Part shown: positions 1 to 11,676 of the stretch, piece after piece | Layout of the letters: every line of letters starts with the position of its first letter | Position numbering within the stretch: the stretch's first letter is position 1 | Source: Gnetum montanum | Taxonomy: Eukaryota > Streptophyta > Gnetopsida > Gnetales > Gnetaceae | Assembly (NCBI GenBank): GCA_015680685.1 | Contig: MNCI01008930.1 | Location: 510,812 to 574,811, forward strand | Direction: 5' to 3' | Length of the DNA stretch: 64,000 bases | Program-made: the position numbers and the translations under genes | The notes under the pieces: generated by a model | Told to the model about the DNA's origin: nothing | The model's database searches: none | What the model saw: only the letters and a program-made list of their open reading frames with translations

Positions 1-1700
1 TACCACTTTACCCTCCCTCTCACAGGGATAATCCTAACAACTCCCCTCTCAAGCTAATATGGGAGTGACCTTTCGATCCCAAATAATTGGGATGCCATCC
101 ATAATACTTTCTTCTACACCCACCCATTACATACCACAAGTACAAATCCAAGGAACATCTTTCACTACTTCAACTCAACAGGTTCAGGGTGTTTCCTCAT
201 AGCTTGTAATTGGGTAGTGGTTCACACCTATCATTCAACAACATCAACCTGCTCACTACAACATACCACCCATTGCAATCCCATCTGTGAATGTCCCTCA
301 AATACAACCATCAACAACCCTATAGTCATATCTCCCACAAATCACACAACAATATAACTATTATCATGCTCAATCTAATCAACCAGCTAGTCCACCTAAT
401 GCCCAAGAATGGGTAGAGGCTAGAAAAATGATGCAAGCATTGACCAATGAGGTAAAGTGCCTTGAAATGGCAAACACTAGATAAGTCAAGGTGATGGATT
501 TTTATCAGGATGATCTGATTAGCTCTTTAGTGCCACCATTGACTCTACCAAAAGGAATTTCATTGCTATAGTTGACCAAGTATAATGGAGAGGGAGATCC
601 AAATGCTCACTTGGTGACATTCCAATTAGAGTGTCTATTACTTCAAGCTTGGCCTCATGCAATCCTACGTGTGTTTGCTATGTCCTTAACTGGAAGAGCC
701 TTAGATTGGTACTAAGCCCTACCAGATAACTCCATATCCTCTCTAGAGGATTTGTTACATTAATTTGTTACCCATTTTAAGTATAACTGAAAGCTTGAAT
801 CCATGCTAGATAGTCTAATCCAAATAAAATAAGTGCCATTAGAGCCCGTACAAAAGTTCATCCAAAGATGAAGTGCTACCCTTAAGGAACTTCACAAGCC
901 TATCCCGAAAATGTATCTACTTACAATCTTCAAGAGCACCGTGAATGATTTTGTTAAGTCAAAACTCTATTATCTGAACGCTCACACTTTGAGGTAGACA
1001 TTTTTCCAAATCAAAAATATAGAAGAGGCAACACAAACAAGTCATGACCCAACTTACCTAACTTTCAAAAGCCAACATATGAAGAAAGATAAAGACAAGT
1101 CTAAAAAAATAGTCATAGCAATGGAAAAGATATTTTAACCTAATAATGCAGGGCAAAAAGGGAAATAACCCACTGCCCCCACTGGTCACGAAAGAACTGC
1201 TCCTACACCTACACCTGAACCCCACTCTACCAAAACCGCTAACACGAGTTATACTTGTACCTTTGAACGAAAAGACCTTGCCCAGTACATACCCTTATGC
1301 ATGAAGCCTTCACAACTACTGGACCAACTTCTAAAGGCTGGGTTGATTCAACATAAGTAGATGTCTCCTGCAGCATCTCAAAAACACGACGGATACTATG
1401 AATTGGTTAAAAACCCAACATTGGTAATGGCTAATGAACCCCCTGTTCCAAGAGGTTTCAGGTTAGACAGATTCTGTGAGTATCACCAATGATGTGGACA
1501 TGGAACTGACTACTGCTTCACCCTAAAACAAGACATACAATGTATGATTGACAGAGGTGAGATAGTCTTTGATGAATCCAACCCAATAAGGCCTCAAAAT
1601 TAGTCTATGGTGGTCTACAAACATACTCTTAACACCAAAGAGTCACCCTATGTGATCAACACCATCCATGTCGGAAATGAACAAGACATCCCATGAAGGC
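1..1700 (+). pseudogene. Gag remnant of the outer Tat-type element
   Basis: The first ~400 bases translate to a Pro/Gln/Tyr-rich stretch. A capsid-like region follows (about 400-1010) with FYQDD, GEGDPNAHL and SLTGRALDWY (near 682-711) and a region like FIQRWSATL, the usual Ty3/gypsy Gag pattern. A nucleocapsid-like Cys/His motif of the form C-x2-H ... GHGTDYC lies at about 1474-1520, followed by a basic/acidic tail. The frame is broken by many stops; several fit CAG to TAG or TGG to TGA changes. The equivalent of the C-terminal nucleocapsid part is missing in the inner element. The start codon is outside the window. Confidence 0.8.
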
Positions 1701-2277
1701 CTTTTGTGATTCATGTGCCTGCTGAAACCGTATCTACACTAACACCTCCACAAGCTTCTTTTGCCACACATACACCTCCTATGCTGTGAAAACCATTTGT
1801 CATTTGAGTACACCTAGCGGTTGCAATAGCAAATGTGCCATCACAAATCCAACCTATTCCATTTGTAATCTAGGTGTCGAAGCACTCCAATGTGCCTCCC
1901 CCAATAGTTCCCCTGTGACCCTCATGAGAATGCCTCACCGACAGACTCACCAGGGAATGTTTGGCAAAAGAACGTCATGGTCATGAGTTAGAACCGCCAA
2001 AACCCACACCATTGAATGCTCTCCCTATGGTTCCAATTACTGATCAGCGAAGCATGAGTTGTCAAGAGAAGAACTCAAGAGTGTCCTATGTCCCAAACCC
2101 AACGGCTATAGCTAATAACACAAAAAATCTTCTATAAGAGATACAAATGTTGGGTCAAATGGATCAAGTCTCAATAGATAAACAAAACCAAATAGAAAAG
2201 ACTTGTCCAATGCCCTAACCCAGGTTACATAGGCCCTAAAATAAAATAACACCTCTCTAAGCCTATATGACCTAGTA

Positions 2278-2947
2278 ATGACCTCCCTGGTACATTGGGA
2301 AGCTCTAGTGCACATGCTGACTTCAATCCCTATTAGTGAAGACCTACCAGCAAATGAACCATCTATTTACGTCGTATTGTCTCCACATCAAGAACTGAGG
2401 TCCACATCACTAAGATTTCATGCCAATGACATTAAACAAGATGAAAAAATAGGAGAGGTCACTACCGCCCCTATGTTTATAACAATACAAAATAACCAAT
2501 TTAAGATACATAGGGTGCATGTTGATGATGGAGTGGCAAAAATGTAATACCTTTTCCTATCACTGAACAACTAGGCCTCGTGGAACAAATATAGCCAATG
2601 ACAACATCTTTCTTGAAATCTTTTAGTGGTTCCTGTGCCATGGTAAAAGGCATGGTTACCTTGGATTTCATAGCAGGGGATCGGTTCCCCACATTGGCCA
2701 AATTTTTAGTCGTCGATGAGATTCCAGGGTTCAATCTGATTTTGGGATGGCCTTGGTTAGCTCAACTAAAAGTCGAATCATCATTGATCCATCAAGAAAT
2801 TCATCTCCCTTATGAGGGTGGTAAAATCGTCATACACGGGGATGCGACAACATCACTTACTTCCTCACACGTAGGAACGAACCAAGGGTCAAAGGTTGAA
2901 CTCTTTGAACCTAAGCAAGAAACCACTAGTGAAATCCTAGACATTGG
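2278..2947 (+). pseudogene. Retropepsin-type protease, N-terminal and central part (outer element)
   Basis: The aspartic protease that matures Gag-Pol. The active-site segment reads IHRVHVDDGVA (about 2505-2540); the catalytic Asp is kept in a VDDG form instead of the usual D-T/S-G. The C-terminal conserved segment reads NLILGWPWLAQL (about 2733-2768). A one-base loss near 2540-2550, seen by comparison with the inner copy at 7404-7430, moves the frame. The reading frame runs up to 2947, where the inner element's LTR starts, and continues at 20106. So the inner element landed in the protease-C-terminal linker region of this copy. Confidence 0.8.
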
Positions 2948-3230
2948 TGAAATACCCTAAAAGAAAATGCAGGGTCATCCTGGCTTCACCAAGCTCTTGC
3001 AGTTCACACAACACCACAGCAGTCCATCGGGAAAAGAATGTCCTAGGTCTAGGATGGATGGTTTGGTAAAATTTTCTACTTTAGGCATGGATGAGTTCTA
3101 TTCCAACTCACCCACCCATCAAAGTAGTCTGAACAGCCAGCAGCCTGCTCAGAAACGGTGTCCAGAATTAGTGATAGTAGCCTATGTGCACAAGAGAAGT
3201 AGTTCAGCAAGTTTTCTAAGTCATAAAGCC

Positions 3231-3257
3231 TGCTACACTACGATGTGTAGTGTAGCA
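3231..3257. repeat. Perfect 11-bp inverted repeat in U3 (hairpin)
   Basis: TGCTACACTAC, a 5-base loop, then GTAGTGTAGCA. The 3' LTR copy (near 18649-18675) keeps the shape with two changes. The same words recur at 3555-3600. Confidence 0.6.
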
Positions 3258-3901
3258 AGCCTCAGAAAACAATGGTGGAATGAGATGTTATGCAACGTGA
3301 TGACATATGGCATAGCATAGCAACAACTTCACCACTCACCTCCCTCGTCCAATCTCAAGTTCTGCAGTGATGTCCCTTCTCGCCAAGAAGCGATGGACCA
3401 TGTCTGCTACTACGCTACACTGAGCTACATGGTGCAGCAAGGCATAGCAATCCTGCGGAAAGGAACAGAAGGCACTTCGAAAGGCAAAATTAGTGAAGTC
3501 CACAGAACTTGCATTATGGAAGAATAAGTTGAAAATCAGCAAAACTGTCACAGTCGCTACGCTACGCTATGCTACATAGTGTAGCATCATGTAGCAAGTA
3601 TGTGACGTATGGCAAGACACGCAGCAAGGTGCTATGCCACGATAAACAAGCCACATCAAAAAACACAGCGTGACAGGTAGGTGGCCATGCGACATCAATG
3701 CACTCCACCTTAATCAGATGGTTGGAACATGCCTCTAGGAGTTGGTGGTGCAGTCACGACCGGGTAGGATCATAGTTATTGCTTGCATCACAATGGTCTT
3801 GCAAACTCAACCGTAACAAACAGCTCGGGTAACGCCAGTAAGTTGGCGTAAGTCTACAACAGTGAAGTATTCAAATAGTCACCGCTACTTAGCTTCAGCC
3901 C

Positions 3902-3910
3902 TATAAATAG
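3902..3910 (+). promoter_or_regulatory. TATA box in the 5' LTR of the inner element
   Basis: TATAAATAG, conserved at the same place in the 3' LTR (19318-19326). About 790 bp before the LTR end. It would start the genomic RNA of the element. Confidence 0.65.
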
Positions 3911-4697
3911 CTTGTCAAACAACACAAAAAGAGGATCATGAAAAAAAAGAGAAAAAAGGGGAGTCTCCTGGACTAAAACAAACAAATAGAAATACCTACA
4001 ATCTCACAATAAGGGAAAGAAAAGGAGAGGCTAGTAATTTGTAAAAGGAACCTCTCCCAGTTGGCATAAAGCCCGAGGTCTCATTCTACCACCTTGGTAG
4101 GTTCTCATCCATGTTGTATATATGTGAAGTCTATGCCCAAGTGCACAGCTATTCCTTTTTCCTGACAAGCTTTGGTCACTCTCGAAACTTTCTACACTTT
4201 GCCACATCATGTACCCAATTGTGCGACGCCTTGACCAGATAAATTTGTAGCTCTAAAGCGGTGCATGTTCCTAACTATATCTTATGTTATCTCTTATTTA
4301 TTGTTTGGCTTCCTTGTATTATTTTCTGTTTTATTTACCTTCAAGCATCATTTCATATTATTGCCGCACTTACGTTTTTCTTGTTCAGCATTACTTTTGC
4401 ATTACCCTCGTATCTCTATTTCATTCACTATCTCGCACCACTGTTGCATTTTTTTTAGTCCCTTTCTTTTCCCACTGTATCTACCCATAAGCACCATCCC
4501 ACAATTCGTATAGTCCATATTGCAAAAGGCTATATTAATGCCAACATAAGTCCTTGTCTGATGGACAAGACCGTTCAAGGCACCTCGTGTTCACAGACAC
4601 CTAGCACCATCCTCCCGCAGGCACGGGGTTGGAACTGTTGTGTCCACCAACCTTGGCATTTTTACAGCCGCTGATGTTTTCAATCGCTACAATTTTC

Positions 4698-4716
4698 TGG
4701 TGCTGGAAGGAGGGCC
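4698..4716 (+). other. Probable primer-binding site of the inner element
   Basis: TGGTGCTGGAAGGAGGGCC begins six bases after the LTR end, where minus-strand DNA synthesis is primed by a tRNA whose 3' CCA pairs with TGG. A near-identical sequence (TGGCACTAGAAGGAGGGC) sits seven bases from the 5' LTR of the unrelated element E (53693-53710, minus), which supports the call. I cannot name the tRNA. Confidence 0.6.
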
Positions 4717-5440
4717 TGAAGGGCCTTTACCATGTGTCATGGTAGTTCTATGAGCCTTCTGTTCCCTGATACACACGAGCGTAGGCGCGACACCCTTTGC
4801 AGTTTTTTGCATTCTGTGCGGCACAGATCGGTCACCCCGACAGTTCCTCCAGAGCCCCACAGAACACAAGGTCGTTGTTCACCGGTTAACTAGCTCATTC
4901 TATGGTCATCTTGCATACGTATTGCACCCCACCCCGTGTGGTGTAGATTGGTTTCCTGGACGGTCCCTCCGGGACGCTACGAGACATAAAACCTACTTGA
5001 TTTCTAGTTAACTTGCCCATCCTATGGTTGTCTCGCCTGTGTTCTATACCTCATTCCTATGGCATAGACTAGTTGCCTTGATGGTCCCTCCAAGATCCTA
5101 TGAGATACGAAACTTACCTAGTTGCTAGTTAATTTTCTCATCTTACGGTAGTCTCGTATGCCTTCCACACCCTGACTTGCACTGGTGTAAACTTGACACC
5201 CTTTGCAATTATTTGCGCATCATGTAGTGTAGATCGGTTGCCTCGATGGTTCCTACGAAACCCTACAAGACAATAGGCCTTCTGATGGCAATTTAATTTG
5301 CTCCTTCTGCAGTAGTCCCACATGCGCCTTGCACCCTGGCCAGCACCCATGCGGCACCCTTTGAGGTTGTTTTTGTGTTGTGTGATGTAGGTCGATCACC
5401 TAGATGGTCCCTCCGGGATCCTGGAAGATGAAAAGCCACC
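4717..5440 (+). repeat. Leader tandem repeats, about five diverged units of ~118-163 bp
   Basis: A core of the form GATCGGTTGCCTCGATGGTYC, ending near TACRAGA, recurs near 4829, 4947, 5067, 5230 and 5388. Parts such as ACACCCTTTGCAGTT (4786, 5197) recur with it. It lies between the primer-binding site and the gag ATG, where packaging or translation signals would be expected. No open frame spans it. Confidence 0.6.
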
Positions 5441-5534
5441 TGTTTTCATTTATTTTTAACCTCCTATTCTTTCACATTTTCTAGAATTTTTGCATAAATT
5501 TTTCTAGCATTTTCGCATAATCACCTGCTTAATG

Positions 5535-7195
5535 ATGGCTTCTGCCACCACCGTTGTTGATATTTCCAACATGGAATTGCCCTTCGCAACCCAAGGCACT
5601 ACTAGTGTTGAACAATGGTTGAATCCAGCACCAGAAACATGCTAGTCTCTTAGGATCCAAAACTGAGGACCTGAGGGCCTAACCTAGCAACACAAGCATT
5701 ACAATTTCCTTTGCATGAAGGTGTAGGCTAAAATGCCCTTAGATTTACACAAACTCGAAGAAAAACGTAGCTTTGAGTTCAGTTACTGCAACAGGGAGGA
5801 ATTCGTTCCTAACCAAGGCATTTCCTTGCCTTTGACACAAGAAAACCAAAGGCTTCTAGATCAACTAATCAAGTTGACAAGGCTTAGGGGGCAAGAAGAC
5901 ACAGCGTCCAACCAGGATGACACCTTTCAAGATCGGCAGGAGGAACTCAACTCCTAATCTGACAAGGGAGGCCCAACAAACCCCATCCCTGTCCCATCAA
6001 CCCAGTCCTTCTGGGCCAACCCGCTGCCTGTCACCACCTCCTTCGCCACCATGCCTATGCTTTAGCAGCCTGCAACTACAACTATAGTGGGTAGCCATGT
6101 TATATTCCCAGCACCTCATCACCCTTATCACTCGGTTGCACTCACAGCAATTGTCCCACTGCAATCCGTTTATTAGCATGCTACCACAACACACAAGACA
6201 CCTATCATGGCTACTCTACCACATGTCCACACTATACCTACTCTACAACTGCACCTAACTCCCATACCAATTTCTACATATGCAACCACCCCACCCACTA
6301 TGATGGGCCTAGGACCATCCACGTGGTGGCCTCCATCTGCTTCCTCGTCTGTTCCGTAACCGTCGCAGATGTCTCATTACACTTGCCCTCAGGTCTACTC
6401 AACCCCCCAAATGACACAACCTAGTGCAGGGCCATGGGGGATCCCACCGGTGATCCAAACAGCCTACCCGATAGCTCAACTTGCCATTACCACTTTGGTG
6501 ATACCACCCACCAGATGGTGGACAACGCAAACAACACCTTTATCAGGGGTGGCCCCAACGTCACAGCCGATGGGTCAAATCGCCACCATTGTCATGCCAC
6601 CTATGGGGGTTGCCTCTGCAGTCCCTTAGCCATCTACCATATCCCCGGGTCTAGACTAAGCGGTTTAGTTTATTCAAACCCTAACCAAGGAAGTAAAACA
6701 CCTCAAAGCTATCATGTCCGATACGGTACAAGTCATGGATTTTTACCAAGATGACCCCGTCAACCCTGCAATCCCTACCTTGATATTACCACTAGGGATG
6801 TCCCTCCTGTACTTCACGAAGTATGATGGAGAAGGAGATCCCAATACACATCTCATCACTTTTCGGTTAGAATCTTTGTTGCTGCAATAATGGCCGCATA
6901 CGATCATTCGTGTCTTCACCATGTGCCTAGCCGAAAAAGCCCTAGATTGGTATCGTGCATTGCCACGTTCATCCATTTCAACTTTGGAAGAAATCTTGAC
7001 CCAGTTTGTGACACGCTTCAAGCATAACTTGAAGCCTAAAACAACGCTGGATCAGCTGATGAGTGTGAAGCAAGACCCACTAGAACTAGTCCAAAAATTC
7101 ATTCAACGATGGAGTGCAACCCTTAACGAAATCTGTGAACCTATCATGGAGGCTCATTTGTTAGCCATATTTAAGGGTGTAGTGAATGACTTCAT
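5535..7195 (+). pseudogene. Gag remnant of the inner Tat-type element
   Basis: The likely start is ATG at 5535 (MASATTVVDISNMELPF). The frame soon hits stops and resumes at 5733. A Pro/Thr/Gln-rich low-complexity part (5950-6650) is followed by the capsid region: DFYQDD (~6735), GEGDPNTHL (~6832), CLAEKALDWYRALP (6924-6965) and FIQRWSATL (~7100). The part from 6921 is open without stops straight into protease. Compared with the outer copy, the nucleocapsid part with the Cys/His motif is missing, so Gag appears fused to protease by an internal deletion at about 7190. Confidence 0.8.
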
Positions 7196-7995
7196 GATAG
7201 AAATCCCAGTCAATGAAAGCATGCCAGTAGACGAGAAAGTGATCCACTCAATCGTACTCCCCTCCGTACCCATGGAGTCTACACCTCCACTAACTTTTAG
7301 CAACAAAGCCCTTAAGGAAGATCCCGAAAAGGGTCAAGTGACTACGGTGCCTCTCTTCATCATGATTCGGGTCAGTCAGTACCAAATTCGAAGGGTACAT
7401 GTTGATGATGGGGTGGCCACAAATGTCATCTCTTTGCCTATCATAGAGAAACTAGGGTTAGTCGACCAGATCAAACCAACAACGATGTCATGCCTACGGT
7501 CCTTCAATGGGGCACGTGTCCTGGTAAAAGGCATAGTTCATGTAAACTTCATAGCAAGGAATGAGCTCCCCACAAACGCAACATTTTTCATAGTCGAAGA
7601 AATGCCCAAGTTTAACCTAATCTTGGGAAGATCATGGTTAGCACAACTCGGGGTAGTCTCCTTGCCTATACACTAGGAAATCCATTTACCATATGAGGGC
7701 AGAGAAGTGATAATCCATGGCGACAGGGTGGTAACACAAGTAATTAGTAATTTGAACACAAAGTAAGGTTCATAGGTTACAACCTTTGAATATGAAGTGA
7801 GGTTCATAGGTTACAACCTTTGAATATGAAGTGCCTGTTCATGCATGCACTAATTGTACAGCGAAGGGATCAACCCAACGAAGCGACGCTCAGGTAGAGA
7901 ATGGCTGGGTGGAGTTGCCCTTTCAAGTGGAGGACGGTAACACGCGTGAAGGTCCTGGCGAAATGCCTCGACCTTACATCCCTGTTAACTCATGA
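7196..7995 (+). pseudogene. Retropepsin-type protease of the inner element
   Basis: The active-site segment IRRVHVDDGVATNVI (about 7386-7431) keeps the catalytic Asp. The flap/C-terminal segment ends NLILGRSWLAQL (about 7615-7650). One stop (TAG at 7674) is followed by homologous EIHLPYEG sequence. The tail translated near 7890-7995 (WVELPFQVEDG) matches the outer tail (WLELPFDV) at about 20195-20220. A 34-bp tandem duplication (7761-7828) sits between core and tail. The protease frame here is the best-preserved coding piece of the inner element. Confidence 0.8.
7761..7828 (+). repeat. 34-bp tandem duplication
   Basis: Two near-identical copies of a unit with AGGTTCATAGGTTACAACC and TTTGAATATG (7761-7794, 7795-7828). 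It shifts the protease tail frame. Confidence 0.85.
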
Positions 7996-8094
7996 AAGGT
8001 TAGGAGACAACTACACATGCCATAGCAGCCTCACGACCTTCCACCCAGTCGCCATCCTCGCATATTCGCTTTCTACTTAGCTCACTAGGGTGTC

Positions 8095-8260
8095 ATCTTT
8101 TCGGCATAACACGCAAACAACCCAAAATGGCCTAAAACTAACAAATGACCAAAAATTCCCTAAAACTAGCATTATCACCTTTCATTTTATTCACTACGCA
8201 ATAGCTCGAAATGGCCTGAAGCTAACAAAAGGCCCAAAATGGCCCAAAACTGGGGTACGA
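8095..8260 (+). repeat. Short degenerate repeats with a GGCCTAAAACTA-like core
   Basis: AAATGGCCTAAAACTAACAAATG and variants recur near 8125, 8160, 8210 and 8235. They are related to the 27-bp array at 20328-20505 in the outer element. Both arrays lie just after protease and before the 3' end of the reverse-oriented gene. Confidence 0.55.
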
Positions 8261-8378
8261 AAGTACGAAAACTTTACATAACACGCATGAAAATACAAGA
8301 TCAGTTTCCTTTCTGAAGTAATGCATTTTAGTCAAATTTTTTTCACCTATTGGTAGTGTTTGTAAATTTTTTCGAAAA

Positions 8379-8395
8379 GAGAGAGAGAGAGAGAG
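8379..8395. repeat. GA microsatellite
   Basis: A pure (GA)n run. Confidence 0.9.
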
Positions 8396-10210
8396 GGGTG
8401 GGAGGTCTACCCACATGCTCTCACAAGCTATCCCTATTCGGATTGCCTTCACCGTTTGTCTCTACCTCATCCACTTGCACATCATCCACTCCCATATTGC
8501 CCCCCATCGACATCTCATTCCTTCCCTCCATGGGCCTCACATTCTCGTTAAGAGCCTATGCCCCAAAAGATAAAGTAGTTAGTGAGGGTAGCAAATGCGA
8601 TAAATGATAGCTGTAGCAGAGCATCAAAGCAACTAACTTGAGGGGCGCCTGCGTCTATCGCAAGAGGTATGTGGTCTAGACCAAGCCTGAGACGACACTC
8701 AATCTTCTCCATCGAAATATTCATCCAAGGCCTGTCATTAGGTTCAGTATTCATGGCAGCAACCTTCCCCTTTTCCAAGGTTTTCCATTTTAGAGACCTC
8801 GGGGAAAGAGAGGTGGTGGCAGTCTCTCCTGTAGGAAGGGTCACCCCCAAATCTAGAGACTCCATGACCTTCACCTACTCTTTAAATTTCACATAAGCCT
8901 CAAAAGCACCAATGGCCTTTGCAAACACCTCGTACGACAATGCCTCCATGGTAGCGTCCTTATACAGCCTTCAATGGGTTTCATTTTCTACCTTTTATTT
9001 ATATTTATGGTCCCTCTGGGCCTTCCCCCATTCAAAGATCTTGGCGTTGATGTCCTTCATATCTTGGCACTTCTCAGCCAGCAAATCCATCTACATCTAT
9101 TATTCGACTATTTCATGGGTGGATTCCATGTTCTGAAGGATAATGGTCCAAAATCTGGTGTGATTAGCCATAGTCCTTTGCAACTCCATAGGGTCGGGAC
9201 TATGGTTTAAGAGGAAATCGATCCTGGACTTGAGGTTCTCCACCTCGGCAACCAGTTCCGTCTCTCTCTACTCGCTTCTGTGGGCCCGTTTCCACAATTC
9301 CTTGTTAGTACGTCTACATTCCCATAGGGAGTGCACTGAGTGCAAGAAATATTTGTAAGCCTCGTCAAAAAGATGACAAGATACTTCATTCACATCAAAC
9401 GAGAGTGTGGGCATCGCTCCAATCTCCATCGGTCGAGCTGGGTCCCACTTGAGCCGAGAGGCTGTAGGAAGTATAGAAATCATGTTAACATAACATAAAT
9501 CAATATGTCCAAGAGTTGTAGCATAGCAGCATAGGAGCTGTCAACACTGCTACTCACCTGCACGAGGATCTGCCTATTGAAGGAGTTTGATCATGTCATC
9601 AACAAGCCCCTGAACGAACATAAATTTGTCAGGAATTTCAGCCCACGACTCCGTTAGGGGCAGAGAAGGTCCTGACACATTAGCAATAGCGCTTGTTACA
9701 CAATTAAGCATGACAATAGCAGCTAAAGTGGACTATGGTAGAGTACCTCCAAAGCCTAAACTCACTTGCATTCGGTTGTTGTCTTGCTTCATGCTGGTGC
9801 AAGACAATCGTGGTAGGTTCTGTAAAAGGCCCAGCCAACTTCGTGGGAACTCCTACCTCAAGTGCTGCTACTTTTCCTTTTAGGAGGGCAGTGCCCTCTT
9901 TATTTCGAGAAGACACCTCTTCATTGGTAGGAAGAGGCTCTCTAATAACAAGAGCCCCTACCCCGGAGACAAGAGCTCCAGTATTCCTAGCCGGGGCCCT
10001 TTCTTCCAAAACCGAGCCCCCTGTGTCTTTATTTGTTGCCCCTGTTCTGAGGGTCGACACTTCCTCGTCACCTTCTTCTTCACCTTCTTATTCTACTACC
10101 CGTAAAAGGGTGTACACACAATAAATTAAAGTTGATTAACCCAAAATTGATACCATGCCACAAAGTACCACCTAGCTAAGCACAGGATAGCTGGCATTCT
10201 AAACGCTCAC

Positions 10211-11251
10211 CAATGGGAGGTTGTGTTCACCGCAACTTGAACTGCAATCTTCACTCCTCTTCATGAGGGCTTTCCCTGGTAGGGGGAGGTCTCTTTCTCC
10301 ACAACTCCGCAGGCACAGCCTCAGCCATAAGATGATCACCCTGGGTCACATTGCCGAGTATGGCAAGGGGAGTCTCCCCTATACTATCCTGGCTACAAGC
10401 GCTCTGAACCATTAGCTCCTTAGTTGTTACAGAAAATGAATCCCCTACCATCTCCGGGGGAGCCTAGGCTTGCATGGTTTGAAAGACATGTCGAATCCAT
10501 GGCTTGGGAATCTGGTCATGGTCCAACTTGGACCAGACCCCATCCTCCTAGACCACTAGGAACTCTGCGAAGCACCTTAAATAGCCAATGTAGAAGGCAT
10601 AATGTATGTTATAGCGGGACTCCATTTGCTCACAGAGCCCCAAAATCTCACCCTGCAAGCCACTACATGGGAATTCGGCCCAGTTATAATGGGCCCCTTC
10701 CTCTACGACTTCCCGCATTACCTAAGCCTGCTCAAGCCCCAAGACCTTTCCTTGGGTGAGCAGTTGAGGGAATGCATGAGCACGAAAGACTAGGTATATC
10801 CCCATGGCAGGACCATCCTTAAGCTTTTCCATAGGGAATCCTTTCTACTCCTTGGTGAGCCTCAGCCACTCCTCGATATGCTGCTTATGGAGGGTCAGCT
10901 CCTACTTGCCCTTCGACATCACATCGACACCATCAGTAGGAAAGCCAAACAAATCTACAAATAGTTGTTCATTGATATCAATGACCACCCGCACACCCCA
11001 CATGTATGTGTGAAAGTGACTCGCCTGCCTAGAAAAGGAATTGACAAGGAAAAGCATCTCAGTAGTAGGAACACCCGAATTCAGTGCCATAAACAAATCC
11101 ATAAGCCTAGCCATCTGGATTCTTTTGAGCAAGGGGCCCAAAGCCCCTCATTCTAGCTAGCTCTGGCTGGCTGATACCTCACCGTATTTAAAGTAGATGT
11201 TGTTCCTTTGCCCTCTAGCAGTCACCACTATCACTTCATGGGGCTTCTTCG
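10211..11251 (-). other. Large exon 5 of the inner antisense gene: unassigned conserved domain
   Basis: One frame over ~1 kb with a few stops. Conserved with the outer e5: LMDLFMALNSGVPTTEM against LMDLFTTLTPNIPMTEM, then a Gly-Val followed by ~15 residues and DLFGFPTDG against DLFSVPAVG, then EEWLRL/EDWLGV and YLVFRAHAFPQ/YLPFRAQAFPK. A loose 'V-x-G-V ... LFxxPxxG' layout recalls plant transposon-derived (mobile-domain-like) proteins, but that is only a resemblance. Plus-strand frames over this stretch are shadows. Confidence 0.6.
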
Positions 11252-11676
11252 CTCCACCAGCAATCATTAGAAAACATACAAAAAAATAAAAAAAATGACA
11301 CTCGCTCGTTAACCCACCAGGCCTATATGGTGAAGGGAATAGTGGGAGTTCAACTGCTAAGACTGTGTCGAGCGTAACTTGCTTGAAAGGTTCTATCCAC
11401 TCCTGGTCGAGCCAACCCTTCATCTTGAAAGTACTGTAGAAAGAGGTGAGTGTGCGTATGTGGGAACAATATCCTTGCCCACAAAGAGCAATCACACCCG
11501 CTCATAGGCTCCTAGCCGAGGCAAATTCCTATAGGGCTAGTTGTGCTGTGGCCAATTCATCCAGCTGATCATGAATGCTGTCGTCATTAAGATAGAACCT
11601 GGTGGCAAGTGCACACTATTAACACTCTGCCGAGCATAGCCAATATCACCCAACAAACTAAAGACGTGAAACTCAC

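Larger units (their letters stand above)
2948..4691 (+). repeat. 5' LTR of the inner Tat-type element (1744 bp)
   Basis: Pairs with 18364-20105 over its full length with many scattered substitutions. Begins TGAAATACCC and ends GCTACA. U3 is rich in GCTAC/GTAGC words, including a perfect hairpin at 3231-3257. The core promoter TATAAATAG is at 3902-3910. About 30-60 bases further on comes an A-rich leader, then a T-rich U5-like part (4265-4510) whose open frames are only low-complexity sequence. Confidence 0.9.

Noticed and set aside
4261-4513. Overlapping hydrophobic frames, repeated at 19634-19927
   Set aside because: They lie in the T-rich U5 part of both LTRs, three frames are open at once, and the composition explains them.
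8350-11156. Plus-strand frames at 8350-8607, 8669-9210, 9626-10124, 10221-10793 and 10804-11156
   Set aside because: They are complements of the minus-strand exons, which carry the cross-copy conservation and domain motifs.
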